Under the pieces are notes generated by a model that searched no databases, was not told the DNA's origin, and saw nothing but the letters and a program-made list of their open reading frames with translations. Source: Centroberyx gerrardi (taxonomy: Eukaryota; Chordata; Actinopteri; Beryciformes; Berycidae). From it: a stretch of DNA of 64,000 nt. The translations under genes and the position numbers were made by a program. The stretch covers positions 29,896,565 to 29,960,564 of the forward strand of contig NC_136003.1 of NCBI RefSeq assembly GCF_048128805.1. The letters run 5' to 3'. Position 1 is the first letter of the stretch. Every line of letters begins with the position of its first letter. Below are positions 17,640 through 48,010 of the stretch, one piece after another.

Positions 17640-18341
17640 TTAAGTCCCTCCCCTTCCGCTGTCCCCCATGGGACCTTCTTTCGGAAAAAATATGTACGGT
17701 AGTCAACGGCGAGAGACAAATAATTGTTTCATCCCGTTTGAATCGTGCCATGAATTACACATATGATGTTTCGTCAATTTAAAAGATAATTTTGCAAGTC
17801 AAGAAAGTCGCAGTTTGTCGTAAAACAGTACAGTAACGTTTAGTTTTGTGTGAAACCGCTCAGTGAACTACATCTCTCGTCTCACACAATATACGTCACC
17901 GACACCAACATGGAAGGAAACATAGGAAACACACAGGCATCGCGTTAACGTTAGCCCCCACTGTACTAAAACTATCCTAAACCAGTTTAAATCCGTTCTT
18001 ACCTTCCAGGTTGTGTATAATACTCCTGCTGTCTGAGAGGGACTTAGCTTCAGCGGCTCTGGGTAGCTTGTGGAGAGAGGAAGTTATGACGTCACTTACG
18101 CCACTTTTGGGTGTGTAGTCTTTCTAATTACGTATTTTCACAGTCTTATACTTCAACAGTTTTACGACAAACTGCGACTTTCTTGACTTGCACAATTATC
18201 TTTTAAATTGACGAAACATCATATGTGTAATTCATGGCACAATTCAAACGGGATCAAACAATTATTTGTCTCTCGCCGTTGACTACATATTTTTTCCGAA
18301 ATAAGGTCCCATGGTGGACAGTGGAAGGGGAGGGACTTAGG
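17640..18341. repeat. Large fold-back: inverted arms of about 190 bp
   Basis: The left arm (17640-17835, from AAGTCCCTCCCCTTCC to CGTAAAACAGTA) returns in reverse complement at 18151-18341 (TTTTACGACAAACTGCGACT to GGAGGGACTT), with few differences. The spacer of about 310 bases holds GC-rich unique sequence. It abuts the TTAA element, so the block may be two related elements inserted in opposite orientation. No coding capacity is seen. Confidence 0.75.
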
Positions 18342-18471
18342 CTCTCTATAGCTCCAACAACACTTGAAGGCAGGGGGGACACTGGGGAAACGGGGGGCCA
18401 GACTCCTCACAATCTCCACAGTTTCTCAACCTCCTGCCCCCGCTTTCACCCCCGAACCCCACCCACCCGCA

Positions 18472-18939
18472 GATTGGAGCGTTAGTTACAAACACTTCTG
18501 GGAGCCAGAGCTGCTCTGGAGGCAGAAATAATATTATCGGTTGAGTTAAACCTCAATGGGCGGAGCTTTCTTTCTTGCCATACTAAGATATCTTGGTTAG
18601 CTAGTTAGCTAGCTGACCTTCAAGGTCAAACTAGCCATACTAGCCTATAGCTATCTAGGAAAGCTAGCTAGCTGTCTGCTGACCTTCCAATATAATGAAT
18701 GCCATGGTCAGGAATGAACGAAAAAAAAGTCAGTGCATTTTATATTTTTCATTCATATTTTGAAGACAGTTGCTTCTTTGCCATTCAACTTTTCCAGTTA
18801 GCTAACTTGCACTCCGAAAAACTGTGGTTCTTTGGCTCCGCCCACTGAGGTTTAACTCAACCAATGAGATTATTTCTGCTTGCCGAACAGCTCTGCCTCC
18901 GAGAAATGCTTGTATGACTAAAACTCCAATTTGCAAACC
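18472..18939. repeat. Fold-back element abutting the brorin-like stop codon
   Basis: The arms at about 18472-18570 and 18835-18939 are inverted copies sharing GGTTGAGTTAAACCTCA, GGGCGGAGC, CAGAAATAAT and an ATTGGAG-type end. The spacer contains GCTAGCTAGC-rich sequence. It ends only about 10 bases from the stop codon of the VWC gene, so the transcript must run into it. Confidence 0.7.
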
Positions 18940-18949
18940 TTCCCCTCCA

Positions 18950-25669
<6,720 letters not shown>

Positions 25670-27108
25670 CGTTAACGGGTTTCCAACACCGAACTGACCA
25701 TCTGTCTGTCTGCTGCGCCGCTGCGCTCCGGTGCGCTTTTCCTCCCACCGTCAGGGGCGCCGGTGACGCTGACGCGCGTCAGGCCGGGATCACACTGACA
25801 TGCGTTAGGCTACTGTATACGGTCAGTCTTCTCCATAGGCGTCAGGTGGGCACGTGGCAAGGTGTGGCACCCGCCATGCCTCCGCTCGAATTATAGTCCA
25901 CATTTTATATTGTTTTTATCTCTACAATGGAAAGCAAAGATTGTCAGAAATCCATTTTAAAGCCACAGCCAACATCACAGCAGGAGAGCATTCGGACTTA
26001 AGGGTCCAATAATTGATCACAGCGACCATACTATTTTGGCAGGAATCAGTCATCGTTACACTTTGTCCCCAGGAATGTATTTGATATAAGCGGGTTTAGA
26101 GGTTTTGTTGGGGAATCATATTAGATTTGGAGGGTGTGAATCCAGATGACAGAATCCATTCTGCAGGTGTTGAATGTATTAGATTGTTTTCCCCATAGGC
26201 CTAGGCGTTGATCATGCATGCAAGAGTTTTGAAACGCCAGAGTTATTCCAATCTGATTCATGAAATCCTGCCAGAAAAGTTTTGAATAAACAGAGGGAGA
26301 TCTCTGGGAGCAGAGACGAGAAAAAACAAACACAAAAACACGAAATAAACCAACACAGCCGCTGAAAGACAGAGAAATCTTTATTTGGGTAGATAAGTTT
26401 AGACAGTACAAAAGAAAGATGCAAAAAACGCAGAGAGGAAAAATACTAAAAACAGTCCGATTCAAGTAAGAAAACAGTCCTTTAAATGCATAAGTGACTG
26501 AGGTTACATTTGGATGAGGGTAGCGTGTGCATTTCTCTGGTGAAGTTAAATGGTCGTGACGTCAACAGGAACAGGTAATTAACAGAGAGGTAAGCAGTCC
26601 GAGTAGTTTAAAAATAGCCATAATATGTAGCTCTTATAGATTAATTGCTAATTGAGTATTGTCTATTTTTTTTCTACATAAATATTTAATGGGTACAGGG
26701 GGCAATAAAAAGGATGTTATTTTAAACATCTGTCTACATCTTATAGGTAATGGAAGTCAGTCTGTCACCCACATTATGTCCAGAAGCACCTGGGAGACGC
26801 CTCCATCACTCTTTAAAAACTTTTAATACTTAATTTCCCTGTTTGTGAAATTATGTCAAACTTTATTGAGCCCCGCGGACGAATTCTCTTTTCTCGCGGT
26901 TGTTACAAAAAAATTAACTGGGTTCCTACATATTTTTAAATTTCAAATACCAGTTGTCCTAGACCTCAATTGCCTGACTGGATTTGGAGACTTCAGTCAT
27001 TCTGTATGCACCTGAAGCCAATTCTTCAAAACAATTATCACCGTTTGCAAAACGACTGTGGGTGGACAACTACATAAAATACGGAGTCATATGTGTAATG
27101 TGACCCCC

Positions 27109-27139
<31 letters not shown>

Positions 27140-28480
27140 ACACACAGAAGTTATTTTCCAGACCTGCAGGAACCTTGAACACAAGACATGCGATCCCTGG
27201 CCAAAATCAAACACGTTAAAAATGACATCCTTTTCAAGTACATACACATTTCATATGAAGGCTGAATTCGATTGTTATATTAATCTAACACGTTCTACTG
27301 GATCTCTAACTAAAACAAAGGTAACAAAATAGAGGCGACAGTAGCCGTAATGTAAAAGCACACAAACTGATAACTACAGGGATCTGAGGTTTGGAACGGA
27401 TAAGGGGTCGAGGTTCTTCCATGCCAGGTTGACCCGATATCACCAGATCACATACGCCAAGGTTTCAGAGGATAGAATTCAGTCTCCAGACATTAATTAT
27501 GCCTGGTAAAACACAATTTAGCAATGTTGACCCAATTTTCAAAAAAATACAAGGGTTAATTTAGAGTTTGATTCCAAACGTTTGGACATCCAGACTTTGA
27601 GGAATGTGAACCTGTGTACTCGGGTATGTCAGCCAAATCCATCAGTACACAGTGCGCACAGTGGGATTCATTTTAGGACTAGACTTTATCCATGTCTGTG
27701 AAACCAGCCATCACCATGCCTTCCCACCACAAGCAGCTCCTGAAACCAGTTGTCAGAAGTCCAATTAGTTTCTACAACCAGAGAAACAGAAGACGGTGCT
27801 GACCACTTTCGCCTCGTTTCCTCGGTTTTCAGCATGGACGAGTTGGCCAAGCACATCATCAGCATCGCTACACACTGCATCCATCGCTGCCTGCAACACT
27901 ACTGGTGTTGCTCAAATCGGCCTTCTGACAGTAGCGTGGCAACGCGGTTGCTAGCGGTGTGAGGGCAGAGTTAGCTGTGACCTAGGATTTATGGTCAACT
28001 CAAACAGATGTACAAGCTGGGTCGAAGGTCAGCACTGCTATTCTAAGGTGATTTATAAATCTGGACCCGGCTAACTGTGGAAATGTATCTGAGGAGTAGG
28101 AAGAAACTGACTGGAAGGGACTGACTTTGGACAATAAACCGAGGAGTGGACAATGACGTCAGTGAGGGAAGCTAGGCTGGGGTGGATGTTGGTCGGCCCT
28201 CGCCACCTGACTGCATCTCTGGTACCCAGATATCAGTCTGCACTCGTCCCTGTCCACTCCTTGTCCTGTCCTACAAAAATCTAGCAAGCAGACATGGGTT
28301 AAAAAGAGGAATGGCTTGAGCAATGCCTGGAGCACAAACTCAGTCTGGTCAAATTAAATACTCTTTGGTGACATCTGAATTACCTTATTCACACCATTAA
28401 ACCGGGCATGCTGCATCAATCCAAAAGAAACAGATTTTAATTGAATCTGCAATATACTCCATCCAAATCCTCATTTCCCC
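25670..28480. other. Promoter side of the VWC gene, then intergenic
   Basis: The first ~130 bases upstream of the VWC-gene ATG are CpG-rich (GACGCTGACGCGCGTCAGGC) and lack a TATA box, suggesting a CpG-type promoter. From about 25.9 to 28.4 kb I see no gene. There is a C run joined to a CA run at about 27104-27147, and AT-rich sequence elsewhere. Confidence 0.5.
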
Positions 28481-28492
28481 TTCTAAAAAGGT

Positions 28493-28498
28493 TTTATT
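28493..28498 (-). terminator. Candidate smarce1 polyadenylation signal
   Basis: AATAAA on the minus strand, about 340 bases beyond the smarce1 stop codon. It is a plausible 3' end of the transcript, but other AATAAA words exist further along. Confidence 0.45.
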
Positions 28499-28834
28499 TG
28501 AATCGAATCAGGCATCGTTCAAATCCATACATCCTGAATCGAGCTTATATTAAATGCATGATGTTAACTACTTATTGACCTTAATTACAGACCCTCAAAC
28601 CCTCACCACTTCCTCTCATTCCCCAGATCGGTTGCAGCTGTAGCCACCATACAAGTCCCACTTTTTACCATACGAGTCCCACTTTTTCCACACTTGCTGC
28701 ACAACTGCAGTGCCGTCGCTCCATCCAGAAGAGGAACAGAGGACCGTTGCAGCGTGGGAGGGACTTCTACAGTAGCTACCGCTGTATATCTACATACCTA
28801 ACCCAGGGTCTACACTCACTATTACAACCTCATA

Positions 28835-40385
<11,551 letters not shown>

Positions 40386-40959
40386 CGTGGTCGGAGGTTG
40401 GACTGGGGATAAGAAAAAATAACACGTTAGAAAACAAGTTAGTACAACTACCCATTGCTGTTATGAATCGTTTGGAAGACGAAGCAGAAGAAGAAACCGG
40501 CAAATGACTCAATTGCAGGATAACGTTTATCACACTGAATGACTAGCCTAGCTAACAACGCTAAGCCAAGCTAGCTTAGTCGGCGCGGCCTTCTAGCCAA
40601 AGCTACTAACACAAAGAGACCATTTGCCAGATAGTGATGTTACAGCTGACATTTAACTCTATCGATTTCAGAGAAATGTAGTTCCAAAAGACAGCTAACA
40701 CAATAGACACCTTCTCAGTCCAGCCAAGCCTTCTTAATTATGCATCGTTTGGATGTTTGAGTAAAGCTAGCGTGGTGAAGCCAGGCTAAAGACTGAATTG
40801 CCAACTGCCGCTACACACACGAGCGTTATTAGAGAGGTTAGCTGGTAGTAATCGAAATAAATTTCAAACCACCTTTACAGGGACGTTACGTTGCTGTCTG
40901 GTTAGTAAAAATGTGTAGCTAACGTCCCAATAATTTCAAAAGATTCTGTTAAAAACAAT

Positions 40960-41060
40960 GTCAATGCACTCACTCAACCCTCCTTTGTTCCCTCGACACG
41001 GACGCGCTTGTTCGCACCAAGGAGGTTTGCACTTTGCACACAGTACTTCCGGGTTGCCGG
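40960..41060 (-). promoter_or_regulatory. smarce1 promoter and probable non-coding first exon
   Basis: On the minus strand a GC-rich segment with an ETS-type site (CCGGAAGT, 41045-41052) precedes CCGTGTCGAGGGAACAAAGG, followed by donor-like GTTGAGTGAGTGC. This fits a TATA-less housekeeping promoter and a 5' untranslated exon spliced to the exon holding the ATG at 40385. Exact boundaries are inferred. Confidence 0.5.
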
Positions 41061-42660
41061 GTGTTTGTCTATTATCCTCCTGTTTATTTTCCTATTTTGT
41101 TGCACTGCGAACAGTCATTTTATCAGGGATCAAAGCAGGTTAGGCCTACATGTGAAAAATGTATTTGAGTTTAATGTCAGAGTTACGTAAAACGATTAGG
41201 GCTGTAGATGAAACATTTATTTGAGCTTTGAAATTAATCTCAGAATTCTGAAAATAAAGTCAGAAACTCATAATTGTGACTTTAAACCCAGAATTTTGAC
41301 TTTAAAGGTAACAAAATGTCTTTTCTATTTTGTCATTCATTATTAATTAAATTGTGACATGATTTGGTGTAAATTGTAAACAAGATGGAGTTAAAACCCT
41401 GTTTACACTGCTGTTTCAAAAATATAATACAAAATATCCTCTTGTGACTGTTTTGAGATATGAAAATGGTGTATTGAGACAATCAGGTCACAGCGTTTTC
41501 AAACCTGTCATGGAGCATAGATACACCAATAAGATAAGTGGTTTGACACACATTTCAGAGATTCAAACTCTTTTTTTCAAGGATTGGAGACACCCCTGAT
41601 TATAGAGATTCAATCGACTGCACAGCGTTTCAAGATATGTAAAACTTGAAACTGTAAAACCTAGTAAGGTGTTTTGAGAGCTTATTAACTGGAAACACCA
41701 CTTAGGTGTTTTGATACCTTACTTTGAAGGACTCCAAACACCACTATGGTGTTTATCCTTTGCAGTAACCCAACAGCTAAGGGCCGGTCACCCTCAGTCT
41801 TCTCTTAGATGAATTCAGTTATGAAGGGACTACTGGTTCACTGTTCTCTGGAAAGACGAAATTGATCAGGAAGAATGAGTTTGATTCTCACAGCTCATTT
41901 CTGTCCTCTCCGTTTCTACCTTCTGTCCCTCTGGTGGAGCTTCATGCTGCTCTGCCCTCCTCATTCAATAGTGCTGAGGTCTGTGGCTGAGGGAGGACAG
42001 ATGATGGACTCACTCACTCACTCACTCACTCACTCACTCACATACACACCAGAATTAGTTATAATTCCACTCATATTCTCCAATTGAATCTGCGAAGGCA
42101 CATACATGATAACTAACAGTAGTAGCTGAAACGTTGACGTTCTAACAGCAGCCCGTGTATTAAGCTTTTGACACTAGCTGCTGTAGCATTTGTTGGCACA
42201 GAAGTAAAACAAAGGAAGTAATCATTGATTTGGAATTGGAAATGGCTTTGTTAGATGAGGAAGAAGAGCTAATTTGTCTATCGTTATAGGCCTATACAAG
42301 AATGGCGTGGGGTTATGAATGGGCCACGCCTCAAAATGCGCTACAAGTGCAAAACCCTATTCAATTTCATTGGGGAAAACAAAAAGTCGACATTTTCTGT
42401 GGTTGCTTTTTTGTGTTCTAATAATTGATGTGAAATGTATAATTATGGTATTAATTGCCCATAACGTTTTCACGTCTGTCAAACAACTGCATGATCATAA
42501 TAATTGAATTATCTGGAAGTCACAAAGTACTAACAAGCTAGCAAACCTCCGAACTCTGTGCAAGAGACCATGCTGTTGTTTGACAACCGTGAAAAGGTAA
42601 CAACAAATTATTTACATCATATGCACTTCACATAAATTATTAGAACACAGAAAAAGCAAC
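41060..42660. other. Intergenic, repeat-derived
   Basis: No gene seen. It contains small palindromic AAACACCACTATGGTGTTT-type words near 41690-41760, which recur in related form at 43210-43340, and a (CTCA)n run at 42009-42041. Confidence 0.5.
42009..42041. repeat. (CTCA)n tetranucleotide microsatellite
   Basis: About eight units of CTCA. Confidence 0.95.
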
Positions 42661-42779
42661 CACAGAAAATGTTGATTTATTGTTTTGCCCACAGAAACAG
42701 AATAGGGCTTCGCACTTGTACCGTACTTTGTGGGCGCAGTCTTTTTGCTGCGTCATCGTCATTCTTATCTATTGTAAAG

Positions 42780-43000
42780 GAGAAGATTACGTCAGAAAAG
42801 ATGATGGTCTGTGAGACCACTGAGCAGGCCAAGGCAGGAGTGGGAATGCGAGAGATGGATGAAGAAATGCACTTAAGATATTTTCGGATGTCAGTGAGTA
42901 GATTTGATGATTTGGTACATCGCTTGCGCCTGCTCATCTCACACCTGTCTCCCACTGATCTCACCTAGAGGCTAGCGATCACCATCACCACAAGAATTTA
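42780..43000 (+). pseudogene. PIF/Harbinger-type transposase N-terminal remnant
   Basis: The frame reads [20 protein letters not shown] and then [15 protein letters not shown] stop is followed in frame by a run resembling RLAIT. This pattern (YFRMS..FD.L...I, then a conserved LAIT start of the catalytic half) is that of Harbinger/HARBI1-like transposases. The catalytic region is absent, so it is a dead fragment. Confidence 0.55.
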
Positions 43001-43359
43001 TGCAAAAATTCCCAAAATGTATATGGTCAAAAAAAAAAAATCCAAATTGGGCATTTCATTAGTTATTGAAACTGAAATATTTGGTTCAATGTTCAAGCCC
43101 TTCTTATGTAAAATGAAAGGGTGCAATTTAAAGAAGCTCTCTTATAAATTGAAGGGGAAAATGGACTCAACTTTCAAAATGCTCTGTGTGTCTGTAGACT
43201 CATACATACAGTATTGAAACACTTAAAACTGGGTATAGCTCCGAAACCCTCACTTTAGTATTTGCCATATTTTATGTTTCGTAACCCAACTATAGTGTTT
43301 AAAGTGCTCCAAAACACTGATATTAGTGTTTCAGAACCTGATAGCTGCTGTCTCCCTAC

Positions 43360-43600
43360 TCCAGACTGCAGGTGGTACAATGCAAATAATATGTTTATTA
43401 ATGTTTTTGCATCTGTCCTATACAAATGAAACAAGCACAAATACAAATTGAGGAAGGTGATCAAGGACACTGAGGTCAAACGTCTCTGGGGTTGTGTGGT
43501 TACATGGAAATCAACACTAATCAGACCTGCGCTCACTACACTTACATTACACTGATCCATCCATACGGCCAAGTCAGTGTTGTCGGACTGCAAGTGAGGA
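43360..43600 (-). other. Inverted copy of the 6.3-7.4 kb exon-like fragments
   Basis: One open stretch holds both SDNTDLAVWMDQCN (ends at donor-like GTAAGTG) and, after an AG, the hydrophobic segment with RTDAKTLINILFALYH. In the left copy these are about 900 bases apart, here about 65. As on the left, the orientation is divergent from the lectin. No family recognised. Confidence 0.35.
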
Positions 43601-44143
43601 GGGACAGAAAGACTGAGTGACAGACAACATTTCTCTCTTTTACACAAGAAAGGTAAGGCATCATTTATTTGAAATATTTCTGTCAGCTAAAGAGCGTTTG
43701 AATTTTATTTGATTCTAATGATAATTTTGCCTGTACAATGAGGAAATGGTTCAGTGAAATGAGGTTCGATAAGAAAAAAGGAACAGTGCTTGCTGTAGGT
43801 GCAACACTACTTATGGAAAAGAGATTACTCTTTCAACTGTAATTAATTAAATCATTTGTGTTGATTAAAACATTTCAATTATATGGAACCAATATGCACA
43901 ATTTTTTTAAAATAAATCCAAAGACCTTTTTTCAGTGGCATGTATCTACTATATCTATATCAGTATATCTATATCTATATATATGCACATTATATATAAC
44001 AACCAAACAGTAAATACAAATACCTGTGCATTTATTGTACTTAGTAAACAAAGTGACACTGATTCCGTCATTTAATCACGTTCTCATCAATTATCTCTCA
44101 TTCTGATGACAGAGCGGTGCTGGGGAGCTGCACAGTCAGCGTC

Positions 44144-45398
44144 ATGGAAAGGAAGACTCTCATTATCATGGTCTTATCCGGTTAGTGTGATTTGATGGTC
44201 ATTTTGATTGTTTTTTTTTTTTTTTTCAAGGAATTCTAAAGAAATTGAAATGTTTCACACTGAATTTACTTCACGGAAGAGGCAATGTACAAACCAAGAA
44301 CATAAAAAGTAATAGGTGGTGCTGGATTTGAGGCGCCAATGACCCAGTATGAGGGAGCTAGCATGAACCTCCCGGAAAAACTCGACTTGCTGTCAGGTGA
44401 AAAGAAGCGGCTGGCGACTCCACTTGTATCAGAGGAGCCATGTGGTCGATGACACTCTCCCCAGCCAACAGGGGGGGCCGTGGAGCACATCGGGAATTGG
44501 CAACAACAAAATGAGAAAGAGGAAAAAGGGGGGAGAAGAAAAGTTGACAAAGGCCACACCCATACCAATCACAACAAAACTCCACATTTTGTCTCATACT
44601 AGGACCTAAAGCCTGTGCACCACATTTTAGGAAATCCCACTAATCCCACTAAGAGATAACATTTTTTTGGCCATTATCAAGCCCCCTACAGGTCAATTTT
44701 AATATCCTTGTGTACTTGGTTCTGTATGTATATGAAACATAAGTTTTGTGAAGATTGAACAAACCCTTTGTCAAGTTCATTGGTTGATGGCAGCCATGTT
44801 GTTTATCTGATTAGGCCCTTTTGTAGATAATTTATGTATCTATTTCCTCTAAGAATTTATACCAAATTTGGTGTTGACAGGTGGTCCTTAGGGGAAAAAA
44901 AAAACAGTTTTTCAAAAAAGTTGACAAAGGCCATGTCCAAATGCACCGATCAGAACCAAACACACTTTGACTCATTGGAATCTAATTATAGTAAAGTGTT
45001 TCCTCTGTGTATATACATTCAATGCTCTGTATGGAGGAGTCATTGTATTAACTGAGTTCACTAAATGCATCAAATTGAATGTCTTTATTGCTGTGACAGG
45101 ACTGTGCACCCTCCCCTCATGTTTTCCTCGTCAGTACCACCTTGTTGAAGAACCAAAGACCTGGACTGAAGCCCAGAGCTACTGCAGGGAGAAGTTCACT
45201 GACCTGGCCACCGTAGACAACGAGGGAGACCTAGCTAAGCTGGTTGACGCCTCAGGCAGCTTTCATCAGGGTAACATCTGGATTGGACTGTATGATGACA
45301 TTAAGAGTTGGAGGTGGTCTCTGGAAAATATGGGTTACTGTGGTGAAGGAGAGTCAGAGTTCAGGATCTGTGGTGGAGGGGTGGGGTGGAGGGTATGA
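44144..45398 (+). pseudogene. Truncated C-type lectin copy, inverted relative to the gene at 0.6-4 kb
   Basis: Exon 1 (44144-44180) encodes MERKTLIIMVLS with the same GTTAGTGT donor as the intact gene. Exon 2 starts at 45100 and runs in the same phase through LCTLPSCFPRQYHLVEEPK, WTEAQSYCREKFTDLATVDN and WIGLYDDIKSWRWSLENMG. Homology then stops at TTCAGGATCTG, and the frame ends at 45398 without the last lectin-domain cysteines. No second lectin domain or charged tail follows. The cut point is close to a SINE insertion at 45458. It could still make a short secreted fragment, but a pseudogene is more likely. Confidence 0.8.
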
Positions 45399-45457
45399 AT
45401 GATCGGAATTAATGAAAACTTCACCTATTAACAGTGTTGCAACTAAAAGAAGTGCTG

Positions 45458-45605
45458 AGCGGGCGTCCTGGTGGCTCAGTGGTGCGTACAATGTAACTGT
45501 GACGTCCGGGCATGTCATCCCCCCCCCCCCCCCCTCTCTCTCCAGTCTTTCCTGTCTCTCTTCACTACAAACTGTAATAAAGGCAAAAATAATCCCTCAA
45601 AAAAA
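45458..45605 (+). mobile_element. tRNA-derived SINE
   Basis: GGCGTCCTGGTGGCTCAGTG resembles a tRNA-derived SINE head. A C run, CTCTCTCTCCAGTCTTTCC and AATAAAGGCAAAAAT form the usual fish SINE body and A-rich tail. Confidence 0.65.
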
Positions 45606-46729
45606 AGAATCGCAAAAAAAAAGAATTGCTGAGCAAAATTGAATTTATACGTTGAAAACCCAGTTAGAATGGCCAGTGTGAGGAGCCAAGCTACTTCCTG
45701 GTGTGTGAATGTACCAACCCAGAGCTGGCTCTTGCTTTTGCGACTTCTATCAAACTGCCTGGTGAACAAGCGCATTATATTTCATAATAGAATATAATAG
45801 AATAGAATATATTAATAATATATTACATATTAATATTCATGACTTAGCTATCTCAACAAGAGGCCCAATATTTGCTTGAGATAATGATGTCAAACCAGGA
45901 GACTGTCATCTTTATATATCTGGTTGAATGGACATTTTGTTAGTAATGGATGGGTCCAGCAGAATGTCCTCCTGGCGAGAGACTTTAAAAAAACAACAGC
46001 CGCCTGATGCAGACTGTGTGAAGATGCTCACTTATAGAAATTATAAAGGAAGCTTCAGGAAGTATTGGTTCTCCCTCGAGCCATAAGTTGTCTTCATATT
46101 TACCGCAATGGTTTCATCAGCGCTGCGTTCTTGCCAATAACAAGCTGCTTGTAAGAAAATGTTACTAGTTCTTTGCATCTTTAGTTATTTGCACAAGCAA
46201 ACCAACCAACCACTGCTTCAAGTAAATGTTTTATAAGTGATTACGTAGCGCTCTTCCAATATGGCCAGATCCCCCCCGCCCCCCTACTTGTAAATGCACG
46301 CTGCTGAGTTAGTCCAATTAGCTGAAGCCAGCTAGAGTTTCCAGACTGACCTTGTGTTACCTTACTAACCTTGTGTACAAATCACAATGATTATGATTTT
46401 TTTAATATACATTTTGTTTTACTTGAATCACCTTACAGTTCTCCAAAAATCACATCACAATCTTCGTGGAGTCTGAGCACACAGGTTGAGGACCGCTGCT
46501 CTATCTCTTCTTCAAGAAAATAGCAGTTTTAGTTTCAGAAAAGTTATTTTTTTGTTTATTTTTTTGTATTTGGTAACAATAGTGATGGCTTAAGGGTTAA
46601 GTTTTGTCTTCAAGAAAATGTTAGTGGTTTTAGTTTCTTAGAAATTTGATGTATTTTGGTTTTGCTCCTGGTGGATTGTCGTAATAGCAGTAGTTCATGA
46701 TATAAAATGTCATTTTTCAACTTTTCTAA

Positions 46730-47170
46730 ATGCTGTCATCGATTTGCTCCGTTCCTGTAGTTTCAAAATTACACTGATTGGTCAAAGGGGGCGCTACAAC
46801 ATTTGTTTGTCTACACAATGTCTCGGACGTTGCTGATCAGATTTTCACCAAACTTAAGGGAATGATGTGTCTCGTTGCTCCATTCTTGCATTTTTAAAAT
46901 TGCACTGATTGGCTTAAGGGGGGCACTTAAATGTTTGTTTACTTGTTGGAGTTTGTCGAAACTTCTCACCAGTGCAATCTCATTCTCATTTTCAAAATGA
47001 CATTGATCCATCATTTGTTCACTCATCACATGCAATATTTGAGACTCCACTGATCTGATTTTGACAAACTTGGGGAAATAATGCATCACTGCTGCATTCC
47101 AGCATTCCAAATTACACTGATTAGTCCGAGGGGGAACTACAAAATTACAGCTCAAAACAGCCAGCGGTAG
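46730..47170. repeat. Diverged tandem-like intergenic repeat
   Basis: At least three imperfect units share AAATTACACTGATTGGTCAA, then GGGGGCGCTAC, then a CAAACTTAGGGAATGATG-like phrase. It gives a 160-codon minus-strand frame with internal repetition that is not a credible protein. Confidence 0.6.
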
Positions 47171-47744
47171 GTGTGGCTGCACAAGATTATATTTCGTCAA
47201 ATGGAATATTAGACTGACAGAGCTAAATTGTCCACAAGGTGCCGATACACACAAATCAGACACAGTGGAAGAGGGGCATGTTATATCTGTCAATAATGCT
47301 TTAATTGTTATGATACAAAAAATAAAGAAATAATTTTATATCTTGTAATATTTCTGATCTCCTCTAAGGGGCAATGCTCAGTTGTTTTAGTTACACCAAA
47401 TCCTGAAGCCAATCAGAGCCCTGAAGCACCGATACCATGTTACTGCTGGAGAGGGCACTTCATCCTAAAAGGTGTTGAATAAGAAACCAAATAATCCAGA
47501 TTCCTCCTTGACTGTAAAAGTTTGTTTATTTGAAACTGCAGGCCTGCAAGGAGAATTGTGAATGATCAAGTGTTTACTAAGTGTAGAGCAGGGAGGAAAA
47601 TATAAAAGTAAAAGAGGTATTTAGTATAAAATCGAACACATGTATTTAGTGGGCTTAATAATATGGTAAAAACATGATGAGGACTCTATGCTGGATGTCC
47701 AATCTATCCCAGCAAAGCTTGATCTGTTTGATTCATGTACTGCA

Positions 47745-47925
47745 GAGTCATGTACTGCAAAGTCCCCCACTTCTCAATATGTAAAAACTACTTCTGTTGC
47801 CTTCGTCTGAGTTCTTTCTTTGACTTTGTGGCACCAGGCGGAGAGTTAAATCTGGCTTGGGAACAGTTTCTACTCTCACTATCACATGGGCAGAAATGGC
47901 AAAACTGACAACAAATTCTCATTAA
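47745..47925. repeat. Direct repeat copy 1 (partner 49149-49325)
   Basis: It shares CATGTACTGCAAAGTCC-like, TTGACTTTGT, GGCACCAGGCGG, GGCTTGG.AACAGTTTCTACT and GCAGAAATGGCAAAACTGAC with the second copy. Function unknown. It may be untranslated sequence of a duplicated gene. Confidence 0.7.
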
Positions 47926-47929
47926 TTCA

Positions 47930-48010
47930 ATTCAATTCAATTCAATTGTATTTGTATAGCACCATCTCATACAAAAACAGTTCAAAGTGCTTTACATAAA
48001 AACAGAATAA
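47930..48010. repeat. Dispersed fish repeat tail with (TTCAA)n start
   Basis: AATTCAATTCAATTCAATTC leads into TTTGTATAGCACCATCTCAT and AAAGTGCTTTACATAAAA, a very common teleost repeat. Related sequence occurs at 62405-62480 and near 11035-11090. Confidence 0.7.

Noticed and set aside
18219-18485. Frames within the palindrome at 17.6-18.4 kb
   Set aside because: The frame content follows the inverted-repeat arms. No recognisable protein.
46811-47293. 160-codon minus-strand frame
   Set aside because: It is internally repetitive because the DNA is a diverged intergenic repeat. No domain, and no splice signals that make sense.
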